In this document: in pieces, positions 26,866-36,076 of the stretch
How the letters are laid out: each line of letters begins with the position of its first letter
Numbering within the stretch: position 1 is the stretch's first letter
Origin: Phytoseiulus persimilis
Lineage: Eukaryota; Arthropoda; Arachnida; Mesostigmata; Phytoseiidae
Direction: 5' to 3'
NCBI GenBank assembly: GCA_037576195.1
Contig: CM075103.1
Coordinates: 24,428,001 to 24,492,000, forward strand
DNA: 64,000 nucleotides
Made by a program: the position numbers and the translations under genes
Notes under the pieces: model-generated
What the model saw: only the letters and a program-made list of their open reading frames with translations
Told to the model about the DNA's origin: nothing
The model's database searches: none

Positions 26866-27155
26866 TGTCACGCACTCAACAGAGTGCTTGCGAGTTTATT
26901 GATAACACCGAATAAAGTACATCCTCGACTGTACGCCGCGTGCTGTTCTCTCCGTGCGACAGGCCCACTGCGCGTGCGCCGGCGATGCCGGTGGGCAGCC
27001 GACAGTCGGTCGGTAAGCAGTAAGGTGTCTCACAGCGTTTGAGAGACAAAGCACCGAGCACGAGAGAGAGCGGTCACGACGGCGTCTACAGATGGATTCC
27101 AGATCCAGACCAGAGTATTCCCTCTTGTAGTATAAGTCCAAACTGTGGCATCACA
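26866..27155 (+). repeat. BEL-1 3' LTR
   Basis: This 290-bp LTR matches 2279-2574 with a 6-base gap and scattered changes. It ends catcaca and is followed by gcttc, the target duplication also seen before 2279. Confidence 0.88.
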
Positions 27156-27490
27156 GCTTCTGTACCGTCCGGATGTGTCTAACGGGAATCACCAGCTTCG
27201 CAGCCGCCATCGGCACCTCGGGACGAATGAAAATCGTTAGCCGATAGCGACAAGGTTCGTCCCGTGCGAAAAAGTTCAGGGAAACTGCGATGCAACGACA
27301 TGTCAAGAAACATCGCCAAGATGAGAGGAATGTTACCCGCGCCTCAGGTCTAGGATGGCCATCGTCGTGGATGTGTCCGGCTGTCCCTGAGCCGACTTAG
27401 CCATTCGCTCCTCCGCGCTCGTATCTGACGAGCTTGCCCCTTCTTTCCGGGTTCGTGATTGTGGACGCCGACCACCTTTTAGATCTCGCC
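27156..27490 (-). pseudogene. MULE transposase, N-terminal part
   Basis: On the minus strand the frame ending ...HIRTVQKHF at 27156 runs straight on into the MULE block at 2278 once BEL-1 and one gcttc are taken out. Further upstream, in another frame, 27475-27449 reads VVGVHNHEP. Such an HNH box is typical of the zinc-binding domain (FLYWCH/WRKY-like) that precedes MULE transposase. Cysteine codons in the next 100 bases could complete that domain, but stops intervene. This shows that BEL-1 landed in an already existing MULE gene. Confidence 0.62.
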
Positions 27491-28415
27491 GTTGCGAGTT
27501 ATGGTTGCTCTGACAGGGCAGAGGACGTTGCGACTGGAATGGTAAACAATGCTCTCTAGATCGGGTTCGAGATTTGGGAGACTCTACCCCTGCTTAGGTT
27601 GGAACTGAGATGTCGGTGGAGTGGGCGCACTTTTGAACTCCAGACTGTCCAGGAGCAGTAATGATTCGAGCTTGAACTTGTGAAGTTCTCAGGTGGAGCT
27701 TGCTGAAGAGTTGAAGCTATTCTTCCTAATCGTATTTGAGTCATTCAGGTATCCACGAGAATTTTCGGTATTGTTCAGATCATGTCTTTGTTGTCGGTCA
27801 CGTCAACTGGCTAGCGCGTTCTCTAATGCTTGAATTGCTCGATAATTGAATCATGATCCGCTAGGAACTCACGGGGAGAATCTAGTTCCCTGATATCGAA
27901 TGATGACCCCATGTCCCTGTATTCCCTCTGCTTACTTTCCTCGACGGTGCACTGCTGAGTTGCTGCAGATTAGTATATCTATGGGAAAGTCATACGAACA
28001 GAGCCTGTGATATTTGGATGCCAGCTTCCTGAACTCAGAAATCTATGGAACCGTGGAAGCTCGGCACTGCCCCTTGTAAGATACAGAGAAGTCTCTCAGC
28101 TCGATCGCAATAGAATATGTCTGCATTGGCCCTTGAATCTCTTCAGTTGACAGAGGGAATTCTGAGCATGCTTCATGCCCTCTGAAGGATGCAATTGATG
28201 ATCTGAACTCATAATCAACTCACGTCCTATACTCGACGCATGTCAAGTACAGCCTGTTGCCGTCTGACGATGCTCTGTCGCGGGGGTTATATCATTACAC
28301 TCACGCTCCTAGTACGTCGTTTGTCTTCGGCAAGGAGTTTCAATCCAGATGCATCGATGATTTTACCGTCCGCCACCCATGTGTCATTCGTATGTTGAAT
28401 GATACTCATTGCTGG
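27491..28415. other. No recognised feature
   Basis: About 0.9 kb with only short frames on both strands and no repeat shared with the rest of the window. It may be the upstream part of the MULE element or host DNA. Confidence 0.4.
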
Positions 28416-28645
28416 GGCTGAAAAGAGTCTCGGCACTTTTGGTCTTGGTTCGGGGATACGAATGGGATATATTGTGTCAGATACCCCATCCCAAGAGAAC
28501 ACTTCCTGTCCAGTCGGCGGGCTCCTTGCTGCCTTGTTTTTTTTTATCGCATGAAACATCTTCTGGACCGATGAAAACCGAGCGAGATTTGGAAACTCAA
28601 AATTGCTCATATCTCCGCTGTCTGAAGGAGTTCAGAGCTCAGAAA
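28416..28645 (-). repeat. Left arm of a wide inverted repeat
   Basis: About 230 bases match the reverse complement of 31183-31416 at roughly 80-85% by eye. The best stretch contains gatatattgtgtc and ataccccatcccaagagaac, then an A/T run, then gatgaaaaccgagcgagattt. The two arms enclose the hAT gene and the fold-back repeat. Confidence 0.75.
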
Positions 28646-28713
28646 GTGGGTTTTGGAGAGCTCGTGAATCCAGCTCCCCGATGCGTCCTTCAGAGTTTTT
28701 CCACGATCGATCT

Positions 28714-29532
28714 GAATACCTTCAAAATCACCAACTTCAAAGTGAATGTTTCTAACCCGTTTCCTTGACGTTGACCACTTTCTAGTTTGTGTCATATTAT
28801 GCTCCCCTTTGCTGCACAATGGGATACACAGATTGAAAAATATTTGGGGGGTCAAGGTTACAAAACTGAAAAACTGTCGTTGCTCACCCTGAATTCATCG
28901 AATTTCATGCATAAACTCCGGAATATTTGATGGTGGAAGGCCCCGAGCCAGAGGAGATCATATTCTGAGCCGTGGAACACACGGAATCAGTCGAGCAGAC
29001 CCCCAAAGGTTTGGTCAGATTGATCCCGGAATCACCCCTCCAGCTTTTGAAAAGTATGGTCAGACTGGTTCCGGAATCCCCCCTCCAGCTTTTGAAAAGT
29101 ATGGTCAGATTGGTCCCGGAATCACCCCTCCAGCTCTTGAAAAGTATGGTCAGATTGGTCCCCGAATCACCCCTCTAGACTCAGAAAGTAATGGTCGGAT
29201 TGGTCCCGGAATCACCTCTCCAGCTTTTAAAGAGATCGTTGGATACATGGAGCCGCAGCTGATTCCGTGTGTTTCACGGCTCAGAATATGATCTTCTCTG
29301 GCTCGGGGCCTTCCACCATCAAAGATTCCGGAGTTTTTGCATGGAACTCGATGAATGCAGGGTGACAAACGACAGTTTTTCAACCTTGACCCCCCAAATA
29401 TTTTTTCGATCTGTTTACCGCATTGTGCTCGCACTGAAAAAGAGCATAATATGACACAAACTAGGAAGTGGTCAACCTCCAGGAAGTGGGTCAGAAACAT
29501 TCACTCTGAAGTTGGTCATTTTGAAGGTATCC
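28714..29532. repeat. Fold-back repeat with satellite in its loop
   Basis: 28714-28990 and 29259-29532 are inverted copies of each other, about 275 bases and some 85% alike. Shared landmarks are ggtggaaggccccgagccag, aatatttggggggtcaagg and tttgtgtcatattatgctc. The 268-base loop is mainly five units of the 45-bp satellite otherwise found in Helitrons. The right arm covers the last codons of the hAT gene at 29516-30772. Confidence 0.85.
29012..29240 (-). repeat. 45-bp satellite, about 5 units
   Basis: Read on the minus strand the units are ctggaggggtgattccggga followed by ccaatctgaccatacttttc, the variant seen at the edges of the Helitron arrays (about 16900-17000). Confidence 0.85.
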
Positions 29533-30772
29533 AAATCTCATTTGTTTGTGCCAGGTTCTCATCGTGTTCCGATGACAATTGGAACCACTGGACAAGCAGC
29601 TCCAGATCATCGATGACTGAGTGTGCTCTCAAATCGTTGCCTTCATACTTGGTTAGTGTAGCCATCAAATGAGGTGCATATTTTTTCAGCTGGTCCAGTT
29701 GAACACCAATATCCCTGGATTGACACAAATTGACGATTTCCGCCGTATTGAGACTTGGACTGGTGTGAGCCTCACAGTGGAAGAATTCAGAATACACTTC
29801 CAACCGGTCAGCGTGAAAAAGCGCGGCCTTGAACCAGCTATTCCATCTGATAACAACTGGGGTGGTTGGGAGACAGTCAGGTTTGCCTCTCTCCTTCATG
29901 AATAGTTTGAATCGTGCTTTCCGAGCTGGGCACGCCGTGAACGCTTTCTTTATTTCACAAACTAATTTGTTCCAAACCAGATTCAGAAAATGCGCGGTGC
30001 AAGTGACGTGGACGGCGTTCATCCAAACAGGCCTCAGTGAGCTGCTCCATGCTTTATACATGTACGCGGCATTATCTGTCACGAAAGCGCTCACTTTCAA
30101 TGGAGAGATGTTGTACTTGGAAGTGACATCCCGAACAGCTTCGCTCACAGTTTTATAGTTGGTGCTGTCCAAAACCACGCAATCGAGTAAGAAGGCTTTG
30201 AGCTGCACCTCATTATCTTTGCAATTGGGAACAGCGAGCATATTGAGGACGTAGCGATCCTCCGCATCTGTCGTCTCATCGCAAACGATTGCAAAGGAGA
30301 ATCGTTGTGCCAAGAGATCCTTCAGCCTCCTCACGTGGACATCGAATGCTTTTGAGAGATAATACCGCTTCAGCTGACCGGCCGAATGGATCGGAGTTTT
30401 CAAATGAGCTCGCAGGAAGATGTTCAAGCTTGTATTGTCGAGAGCATTCAAAGGGATATTAGCACCCGCGAAAGCGTCAACCAAGGACACAAGTGTCGAT
30501 CGTTTTTCTCGTTCTTTCTCCGCGAGTCCGCCCTGGAGTAGACTGTCGCTCACCGCGGATTTCCTGGCGTTTGCACTGTCGAGGTCTTCCAGCATTTTCT
30601 TGTGCATAGCGGTATCCAGATGCCTCAAGCAGCCATGTTTTCGGCAAAAATCGACCTCAACATTGCAGGTACTACAGAAAAGACCACACGGCGTTGCGTA
30701 GGAAGTCCCCTCTTCGAACTCCTTCGCCCTTTGCTCGGGGGTCACCTTGGTAGAGATTTTCGAGTTCGACAT
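29516..30772 (-). CDS. hAT-family transposase lacking its C-terminal part
   Basis: One open frame of 418 codons from ATG at 30772. The N-terminus has a zinc finger (CGLFCSTCNVEVDFC...HLDTAMH), close to the one in the hAT element at 42350-44488 (CEVCSRTFAGARKF...H). The catalytic domain shows FAIVCDETTDAEDRYV with the first aspartate, VSAFVTDNAAYM with the second, and the CTAHFLNLV and RWNSWF blocks. The third acidic residue and the hAT dimerisation block (ERSFS-like) are missing: the frame ends where the fold-back arm begins, with IWIPSK encoded by the arm. Either the fold-back replaced the 3' end or arms and gene rearranged together. Cutting activity should be lost, yet no stop has appeared, so it is either recent or kept as a DNA-binding protein. 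I see no TIRs around it. Confidence 0.8.
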   Translation of the reverse strand: MSNSKISTKVTPEQRAKEFEEGTSYATPCGLFCSTCNVEVDFCRKHGCLRHLDTAMHKKMLEDLDSANARKSAVSDSLLQGGLAEKEREKRSTLVSLVDAFAGANIPLNALDNTSLNIFLRAHLKTPIHSAGQLKRYYLSKAFDVHVRRLKDLLAQRFSFAIVCDETTDAEDRYVLNMLAVPNCKDNEVQLKAFLLDCVVLDSTNYKTVSEAVRDVTSKYNISPLKVSAFVTDNAAYMYKAWSSSLRPVWMNAVHVTCTAHFLNLVWNKLVCEIKKAFTACPARKARFKLFMKERGKPDCLPTTPVVIRWNSWFKAALFHADRLEVYSEFFHCEAHTSPSLNTAEIVNLCQSRDIGVQLDQLKKYAPHLMATLTKYEGNDLRAHSVIDDLELLVQWFQLSSEHDENLAQTNEIWIPSK

Positions 30773-30826
30773 GGTAGCACGAGACGTCACCTCAGAAACT
30801 CTGGCGTTGAATGAATTGGAGACTAC

Positions 30827-30849
30827 GGGGGGGGGGGGGGGGGGGGGGG
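30827..30849 (+). repeat. G23 homopolymer
   Basis: A run of 23 G lies 55 bases upstream of the hAT start codon (poly-C on its coding strand). Its length is unreliable by ordinary sequencing. Confidence 0.8.
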
Positions 30850-31716
30850 AATCAGCTCGGTCGGGAGTCGAGCTAAAATGTTTGTGCCTGCGACATTCTC
30901 AGAGATAAATGTGTTTGCGACAAACGTCGATACAGGCGGAAATCCTCCGCCTATTTACATTTTCGACACTCGCATCGGATGACTGATACCGTGAGATGTT
31001 GAGTTACTGTGATAGCTGGCAGCGAAGAGCTCAGGATGCTTCCCGAATGCGAGGTTTACCTCGGGATCGATCTGACTGCGGGAGATATTCGAAAATCCGT
31101 GCATTCTGCGGAGAAGTTGCGGAGCTCACGCACGTGACACGGAATTCACGACCGTGAATTCCGCGCCAAACTCCCAGCCCTATTTATGAGCTCTGAACTA
31201 GTTCAGATAACGAAAATATGATCATTTTAAGTTTTCAAATCTCGCTCGGTTTTCATCGGTGCAGAAGATGTTTCATGTCATAAAAAAAAACTAAGGCAGC
31301 CAGGAGCCTGCCGACTGGGCAGAAAATGTTCTCTTGGGATGGGGTATCCGACACAATATATCTCATTCGAATCCCTGACCCGAGGCCAAAATTGCCCAGG
31401 AACTGCCGAGACCTTCCTCGCGCCGTCAAAAAACGCCAATATCGCAGGCGAGTCGTGGTGAAGGATCAGAAAATCGCGGGAACTGAGTAGATCGCTCGAC
31501 AATCGTGAGGGGTGATGCGATCAAAAATTAGTGCATCATGTGTGAGGCAGAAACACACAATTCTCTTCATTTGACCACAGCATGAGCACCTTGCAAAACT
31601 AGAGAGGTCCGATCACAGGCTGGGGATTCGCCCACCTCAGACGATCAGGAGGGATTCGACTCAAGATATGATAATTTAGATTTGCGCTGGACTTGATTCG
31701 CATTCCAGCTCTAGAG
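30850..31716. other. Upstream of hAT gene and right arm of the wide inverted repeat
   Basis: 30850-31182 has no recognised gene; it could hold the hAT promoter. 31183-31416 is the right arm of the inverted repeat paired with 28416-28645. 31417-31716 shows only short frames. Confidence 0.5.
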
Positions 31717-31984
31717 CAGTGGTTCTCGAATTGGTCAATATCGACCCCTAGGGGTCGATGGCCGATCTCTCATTCACAGAGGTGATGCTGGGATGGATTT
31801 GACCATACTTCTGGAGTCCACGGACGTGGATCTAGAGGTCGACGGTCGATGCTCCATAGAGGTGATCCCGGAATTGCTCCAATAGGACGATGGTCGGCGA
31901 TCGACTTCCTAGGGAACGGCAGTCCATGAAGTTCAACGAAGTCGCTCAGGGGGTCGATGGGTCAGTGGAGTTTGAGAACCACTG
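31717..31984. mobile_element. hAT-type MITE, 268 bp
   Basis: The ends cagtggttctcgaattggt and agtttgagaaccactg form imperfect terminal inverted repeats of the cagtggttctcaa type common in hAT MITEs. It is flanked by 8-bp duplications ctctagag (31709-31716) and ctccagag (31985-31992), one mismatch apart. Inside are reiterated gg(g)gtcgatgg(t/c)c motifs and no coding capacity. Confidence 0.82.
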
Positions 31985-33097
31985 CTCCAGAGCATACCAC
32001 CGTTCTGATGAACCATGTCGTAGACGACTAAATTTGGCTCAGCGATGCTACGGCGGCCATTTCCGAATACTTCCGAGTACATGCTGAAAGACCGCTTCGC
32101 GGCAAAACTACCGACTGGAAGGCTGCGGCAAATTAACGCTATTCGAGAAAGTTTCGGGGAGCGTTGGTCATAGGCAAGCCAGAAGTCCACGGGGTGGCTG
32201 AACCTATTGAAGTTCTTGATATCGCAGAAGACTGTACAGTCGATTCCAATGGAGTGAGATAAACAGCTCGATTACGAGAGCAGACTCCAACAACCATGTT
32301 GGCTCGCTTCTGTTCCGCTTTTCTCGAATTCCGTGGATCATGTGATAGGACGTTCGTGCCGAACTCTGCTTCCGGTGTTGAGTTATCGATCTGGCTCCAT
32401 TGGAATCGACTGTCCAATCTCCGGCTAGGAAGTCCGGAATCGATGGTAAGTACTGGGAGTGTGGAATCGAAACTCCTGATGTGATATAGGAAATACGGAC
32501 CTCCACTTCAACTGGACATAACTGAGTTTGCGTTGAGCCTAAAAACCGAGTAAAATAGGAGGAACACTGTTGTAATATTTCGCTCAGACGGCCAAGATCA
32601 GACGGTCAGATCAAGTTTAAAGTTTACGGAATCTTCGACAAACACAAAGTCCTCTCTTCAAGCTTCCTAGTACTCCTCTATTTTCTAGTATTGGATTCCA
32701 TTTGGGCGAGTCATGGCTTCCGGAAGCGAATGAGAAAGAAACTCTCAATAAAGAGGCCCCGTGTCAGGGGCATGGCCAGCTTTTTTGTTTGAGGGGGCCA
32801 AGATGTGATGACGATGACGACGATGATCATCATCGTCGCGAGTTTTTCATTATGAAACAACGTGGTTTTCAAACCTGTGAAGATTTTCCCGATTACACAG
32901 AATCTTTGCGGAACGATTCCGTCAATCGAAGTGGAATTAAATCCGTCCTTCCCAATATTATTGAAGATTTCGGGTAGGCCACTGCACCCTGTGTGTCGGC
33001 CGATCGCTTCCTCTCTGGGTCCGCTGCTGATGCCAGGAGAGGACCCTTTGAGACTCTGAGATTGCCGCTTGGAAATTCCACTGAAACTTCGGAAAAT
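31985..33097. other. No recognised feature
   Basis: Short frames only. At 32809-32840 there is a small gat/gac repeat followed by its inverse (gatgatcatcatc). No element ends, tRNA or conserved protein were seen. Confidence 0.4.
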
Positions 33098-33396
33098 CCC
33101 GAAAATTTATGGATCAGAAGAGGAAACGAGTTCACTTGGAACGGGCGAGCAGTGCCAGTCTTCCCGTCCAGCGATCTGCGTACATGGGGGTTCACCAATA
33201 GGGAGCTTGTCCAATCGCTCCGAGCTCCGCTAACCACCCCTATTGGTCTCGAACGCAGAGCTTGCAGTGGTCTACATGTTTGGACATTTCTCGCACGAAG
33301 GAATAAGTCTTCCCAGGAGCTCCCACCTGAGCTTTACTGAGTTCGTGGGGGGTTCGTCCTGAGATCTCCCAACCTAGGCCATGTCCCCCTGCCAGC

Positions 33397-33663
33397 ATGT
33401 CCCCATTCGCTCAGACCGTTCAACCATCCGATGAATGTATGGAACGTTGGACAGGCCTCGTTCCGTTTCAATTACCCAGAGCATCTGGGGTTTCAAACGG
33501 GAACCTCACAATCTCGACACAGGGGCGCAGCAGCGGAATCTGCTGTTGCGGTTTTTCTGGGTACCTGCCGAGTTCGGGCATATCTGTTGAGGAGCGGGAG
33601 CGCCCGGGTGAAATTGAATTAAACTTCGAAATAATGGATCGGGCTTCCGAAAGAATTCGGTGA
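33397..33663 (+). other. Upstream ORF before the acidic gene, copy 1
   Basis: The frame MSPFAQTVQPSDECME... has 88 codons here and 109 in copy 2, where it overlaps the start of the acidic gene. In copy 1 it ends early at 33663. It could be an upstream exon or uORF of the acidic gene. No domain is recognised. Confidence 0.35.
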
Positions 33664-33713
33664 GAGGCACACCATGAGAGAGAGAGAGAGAGAGAGCATC
33701 GCAACCGCGAGAG

Positions 33714-34460
33714 ATGCGTAAAACTTGCTCGATGCGCCTGCTTCGTTTCATTCGAGAGTTTGGGTCTGACTGCATTGTAGCTCCAAACTTCACAATGAAC
33801 ACCATCTGCAGTGCTCACCGCGTGGGGCTCCCACAGCCATATTCGACCAGGATCAATGGTCCGACCTCGACATCTCTGGTACCTGAGGGACGAGAATCTC
33901 CTGAATGTGATATGGATACGAACGTGCCGTGGTTCGTGAGCTCCGTCGGGGTCGAAGCGGACGAATGTGACGCTGGTTCCGCTCCAGACTCTGGTTACGT
34001 CGCTGACACGGAGTCCGATACAGACGACATGAGGAGCTCGGATTCGGAATGGAGTTCAGCGGACACGGAGCCCGATACCGACTGCATGGAGAGCTCGGAT
34101 ATGGAATCGAGCGGAGCGGACACGGAGTCCGATACCGACTACGTGGAGAGCTCGGAGGTGGAGCGGAGTGATGCGGAAGACATGCCGATGGAAAACGACA
34201 GCGTCCATGATGGAGGTCAAGTGTCAAGCGAGGCCAAGTGTAGCGTACCCCCGATCAACTTCTTCCAGCCAGTTCAAAGCTTGTTCGATCTGCTGGATTC
34301 CCAACAGACGGAGCCGATCCAACAGCAGGAGTGTCCGTCGGCGAAGTTGGAGGAGATTCTGAGGCTCCTTGAAACGGGCGACGAAATAATCTTCGAGAAG
34401 CAGAGGAAGCACCGAGACTACCTTGCCTGGGCTGACAGCTGTCTCTCGACACCCCAATAA
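33714..34460 (+). CDS. Acidic 248-residue protein, copy 1
   Basis: Open from ATG to TAA, 248 codons, with AATAAA at 34491-34496, 31 bases past the stop. The middle (about 95-155) holds three 19-residue units of the pattern ADTE.DTD..ESS..E.S, very rich in D, E and S. The C-terminal quarter is mixed and well kept between copies (e.g. LEEILRLLETGDEIIFEKQR). No signal peptide, membrane segment or known domain is recognised; acidic serine repeats occur in many nuclear and chromatin proteins, but that is only analogy. A GA dinucleotide run lies 30 bases upstream and is longer here than in the other two copies. The N-terminal region may not be right: another frame (33397-33663) precedes it. Confidence 0.55.
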   Translation: MRKTCSMRLLRFIREFGSDCIVAPNFTMNTICSAHRVGLPQPYSTRINGPTSTSLVPEGRESPECDMDTNVPWFVSSVGVEADECDAGSAPDSGYVADTESDTDDMRSSDSEWSSADTEPDTDCMESSDMESSGADTESDTDYVESSEVERSDAEDMPMENDSVHDGGQVSSEAKCSVPPINFFQPVQSLFDLLDSQQTEPIQQQECPSAKLEEILRLLETGDEIIFEKQRKHRDYLAWADSCLSTPQ

Positions 34461-34496
34461 CTTCTCCTTTGTGGAGTCCTCGATTTCGAAAATAAA

Positions 34497-34769
34497 GGTC
34501 TTATTCTATGTGATGAGTGTTCGATTATGCAAGTGGTAAGAGACAGATAACCACTACGACGTTCGCTTACATTGATGATATCAACCCAAACGAATACCAC
34601 TCTTGATTACATCAAATCTCGACTGCTATGGCTGGAGCCAGTCCTTGCGAGCATTATTTGTTCCGTCAAAATCATTCGAATCATCAATCTTGTATGGATT
34701 GAGGGTGCGATTGATGAAAATTCCCGAGAGGACTGTCTCCAGCAATGACCTCGATTGTACCAACTAAGG
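34497..34769. other. Spacer between acidic gene and LINE remnant, copy 1
   Basis: Non-coding as far as I can see. The sequence gaggactg(t/g)ctccagcaatgacc and its partner atggctggagccagtccttgc appear in all three copies. Confidence 0.4.
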
Positions 34770-35290
34770 TCATGTTAACGCTCGATTGTATCGAAACTTC
34801 GACCAAATCGACAGTCTAGGATTCATGACATTTGTTGTTGAATGAAGTGAGGTCCAACTGGACCTCATTTCGGCTATGACAGCGACGACGGTGGCGATTG
34901 TGAATACGCTTTTCGATCCTCTTTGGCTTATTTGGCTTCCGATTATATAGTCGTACATTCTCTTACCCTTTTCAGCAACTTCATCTGCTATTTGTTTGCT
35001 TACATCCCTTTCCACCCTTTCTTCCTCTTTGAGGCTGTCAGGGATCAGGATGCCGGTTCCACCGCTGGCGTGTTTCCCAGACCGACCATCCCTGTTTGAC
35101 CCTACAAATCTGTAGCCTTTGATTTTTGGTGGTACCTCGTCGTTCATGAGTTTTGTTTCGCTCAACATGATTATTCATTCTTTCGTGTCTTCGAAAGTAT
35201 TCCTCATAAGCTTCTTCCATTTCACTTTTGTCCTGCCCCCAGCTAGATTGAAAACACATATGTTCAGGGTGTCTAGATTAATAAACGCAT
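34770..35290 (-). pseudogene. LINE ORF2 remnant, copy 1: endonuclease start
   Basis: The minus strand carries the first half of an APE-type endonuclease. LSETKLMNDEVPPKIKGYRF is followed by GGTGILIPDSL, the usual spacing of the catalytic glutamate block and the glycine-rich strand. Next comes a charged linker (VSKQIADEVAEKGKRMYDYI) that in LINEs lies between endonuclease and reverse transcriptase. The catalytic half of the endonuclease and all of the reverse transcriptase are gone. Copy 1 also lacks the segment coding for FWAYVK seen in copy 2. Confidence 0.7.
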
Positions 35291-35299
35291 TTTCATTTT

Positions 35300-35537
35300 T
35301 CATGCCTCTGCCTCCCACCCTTAATTTTTTCTTTTAACCTCTGAAACAGTCTTTCGCTTCTTTGGGCAGGACACCTGACACCTTATCCTATTTATCCCAC
35401 GGGTTTTTTCCCCGGCCAGGTTTTTGGTATGGGTTCCCCCTACCCCTGGTCGGATAAGGGGCAGAGGTCATTGAGTATGGAACGTCTCCGCTCCACCTTG
35501 CTTCTCTACCCCTGTGTGCACTCCTTTGGGCACCCCT
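35300..35537 (-). pseudogene. LINE ORF1, C-terminal end, copy 1
   Basis: The basic, Gly/Arg/Pro-rich tail (GDVPYSMTSAPYPTRGRG, then NPYQKPGRG) is cut at 35537 by the BEL-3 insertion. The rest of the same ORF1 resumes at 45123 on the other side of BEL-3. Confidence 0.7.
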
Positions 35538-35996
35538 TGTGGCGCACAAGTCGCCGAATGCTGAAGGAAGATCGAAAACACGATGCTGTTCACTCGAGCC
35601 GGCTTCCGGCGCGCGCACTTTTTTGTTAGACTCTGCCCGATCTCGAGACCGTTAGCGTCAGATCCCAGCTCCGCCTGTCGCCAGGCAGCTGGATGACGTC
35701 ACAGTCGTCTGGAGCTCATTCTGGAGTGGTGCCGTTCGGCAGTGTGAGGCGGGCAACCGAAGCCGGATTTATTTAGGTCGGAAGGGTGAATGGATTACAG
35801 TGGGATAACTTTTGGTTTTGTTAGGGTGGAATAGAAATGATACGATGAGCTAGATGCCGACGGAGCTCCCCTGATTCGTATGCTCTGATCTCTGTCGGTG
35901 ATATGGGTCCGCGTATGTGTAGCGAGGTGATAGAGTTCTGAAGCGGTGTGCGGGTGAAGCTCAGCGCAACGGGGACCCTGGGCTCCGTTCGTGATA
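35538..35996 (-). repeat. BEL-3 3' LTR
   Basis: On the minus strand it begins TATCACGAACGG, where the 5' LTR has TGTCACGAACGG, a point change at the end dinucleotide. It ends ...GCGCCACA. An AATAAA lies on this strand at about 35772. Confidence 0.88.
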
Positions 35997-36017
35997 GCCC
36001 CCCCCCCCCCCACCCCC
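35997..36017 (-). promoter_or_regulatory. BEL-3 polypurine tract
   Basis: The plus strand has a long C-run broken by one A. On the minus strand this is a G-rich purine tract ending one base before the 3' LTR, just where plus-strand synthesis is primed in LTR elements. Confidence 0.75.
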
Positions 36018-36076
36018 GAATTCCTCCGTGACGGAATTCCGGTACCGACGGGCAACGCGAGTTCATGGCATGTGCG

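Larger units (their letters stand above)
2279..27155 (+). mobile_element. BEL-1: BEL/Pao retrotransposon, stretched by nested insertions
   Basis: Two matching LTRs (2279-2574 and 26866-27155), both starting tgtcacgc and ending catcaca, bound this element. The five bases before the left LTR (2274-2278) and after the right LTR (27156-27160) are both gcttc, the 5-bp target duplication expected for BEL/Pao. The two LTRs are therefore one insertion, now 24.9 kb long because BEL-2 (5577-13540) and a Helitron cluster (13797-26094) landed in it. Without these, BEL-1 itself is about 4.6 kb. Its gag and pol are frameshifted and much of RNase H and integrase is deleted. It sits inside a MULE gene. Confidence 0.88.

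Noticed and set aside
35997-36017. C-run as sequencing artefact or satellite
   Set aside because: Its place directly before the BEL-3 3' LTR on the coding strand explains it as the polypurine tract, though its length may be inexact.
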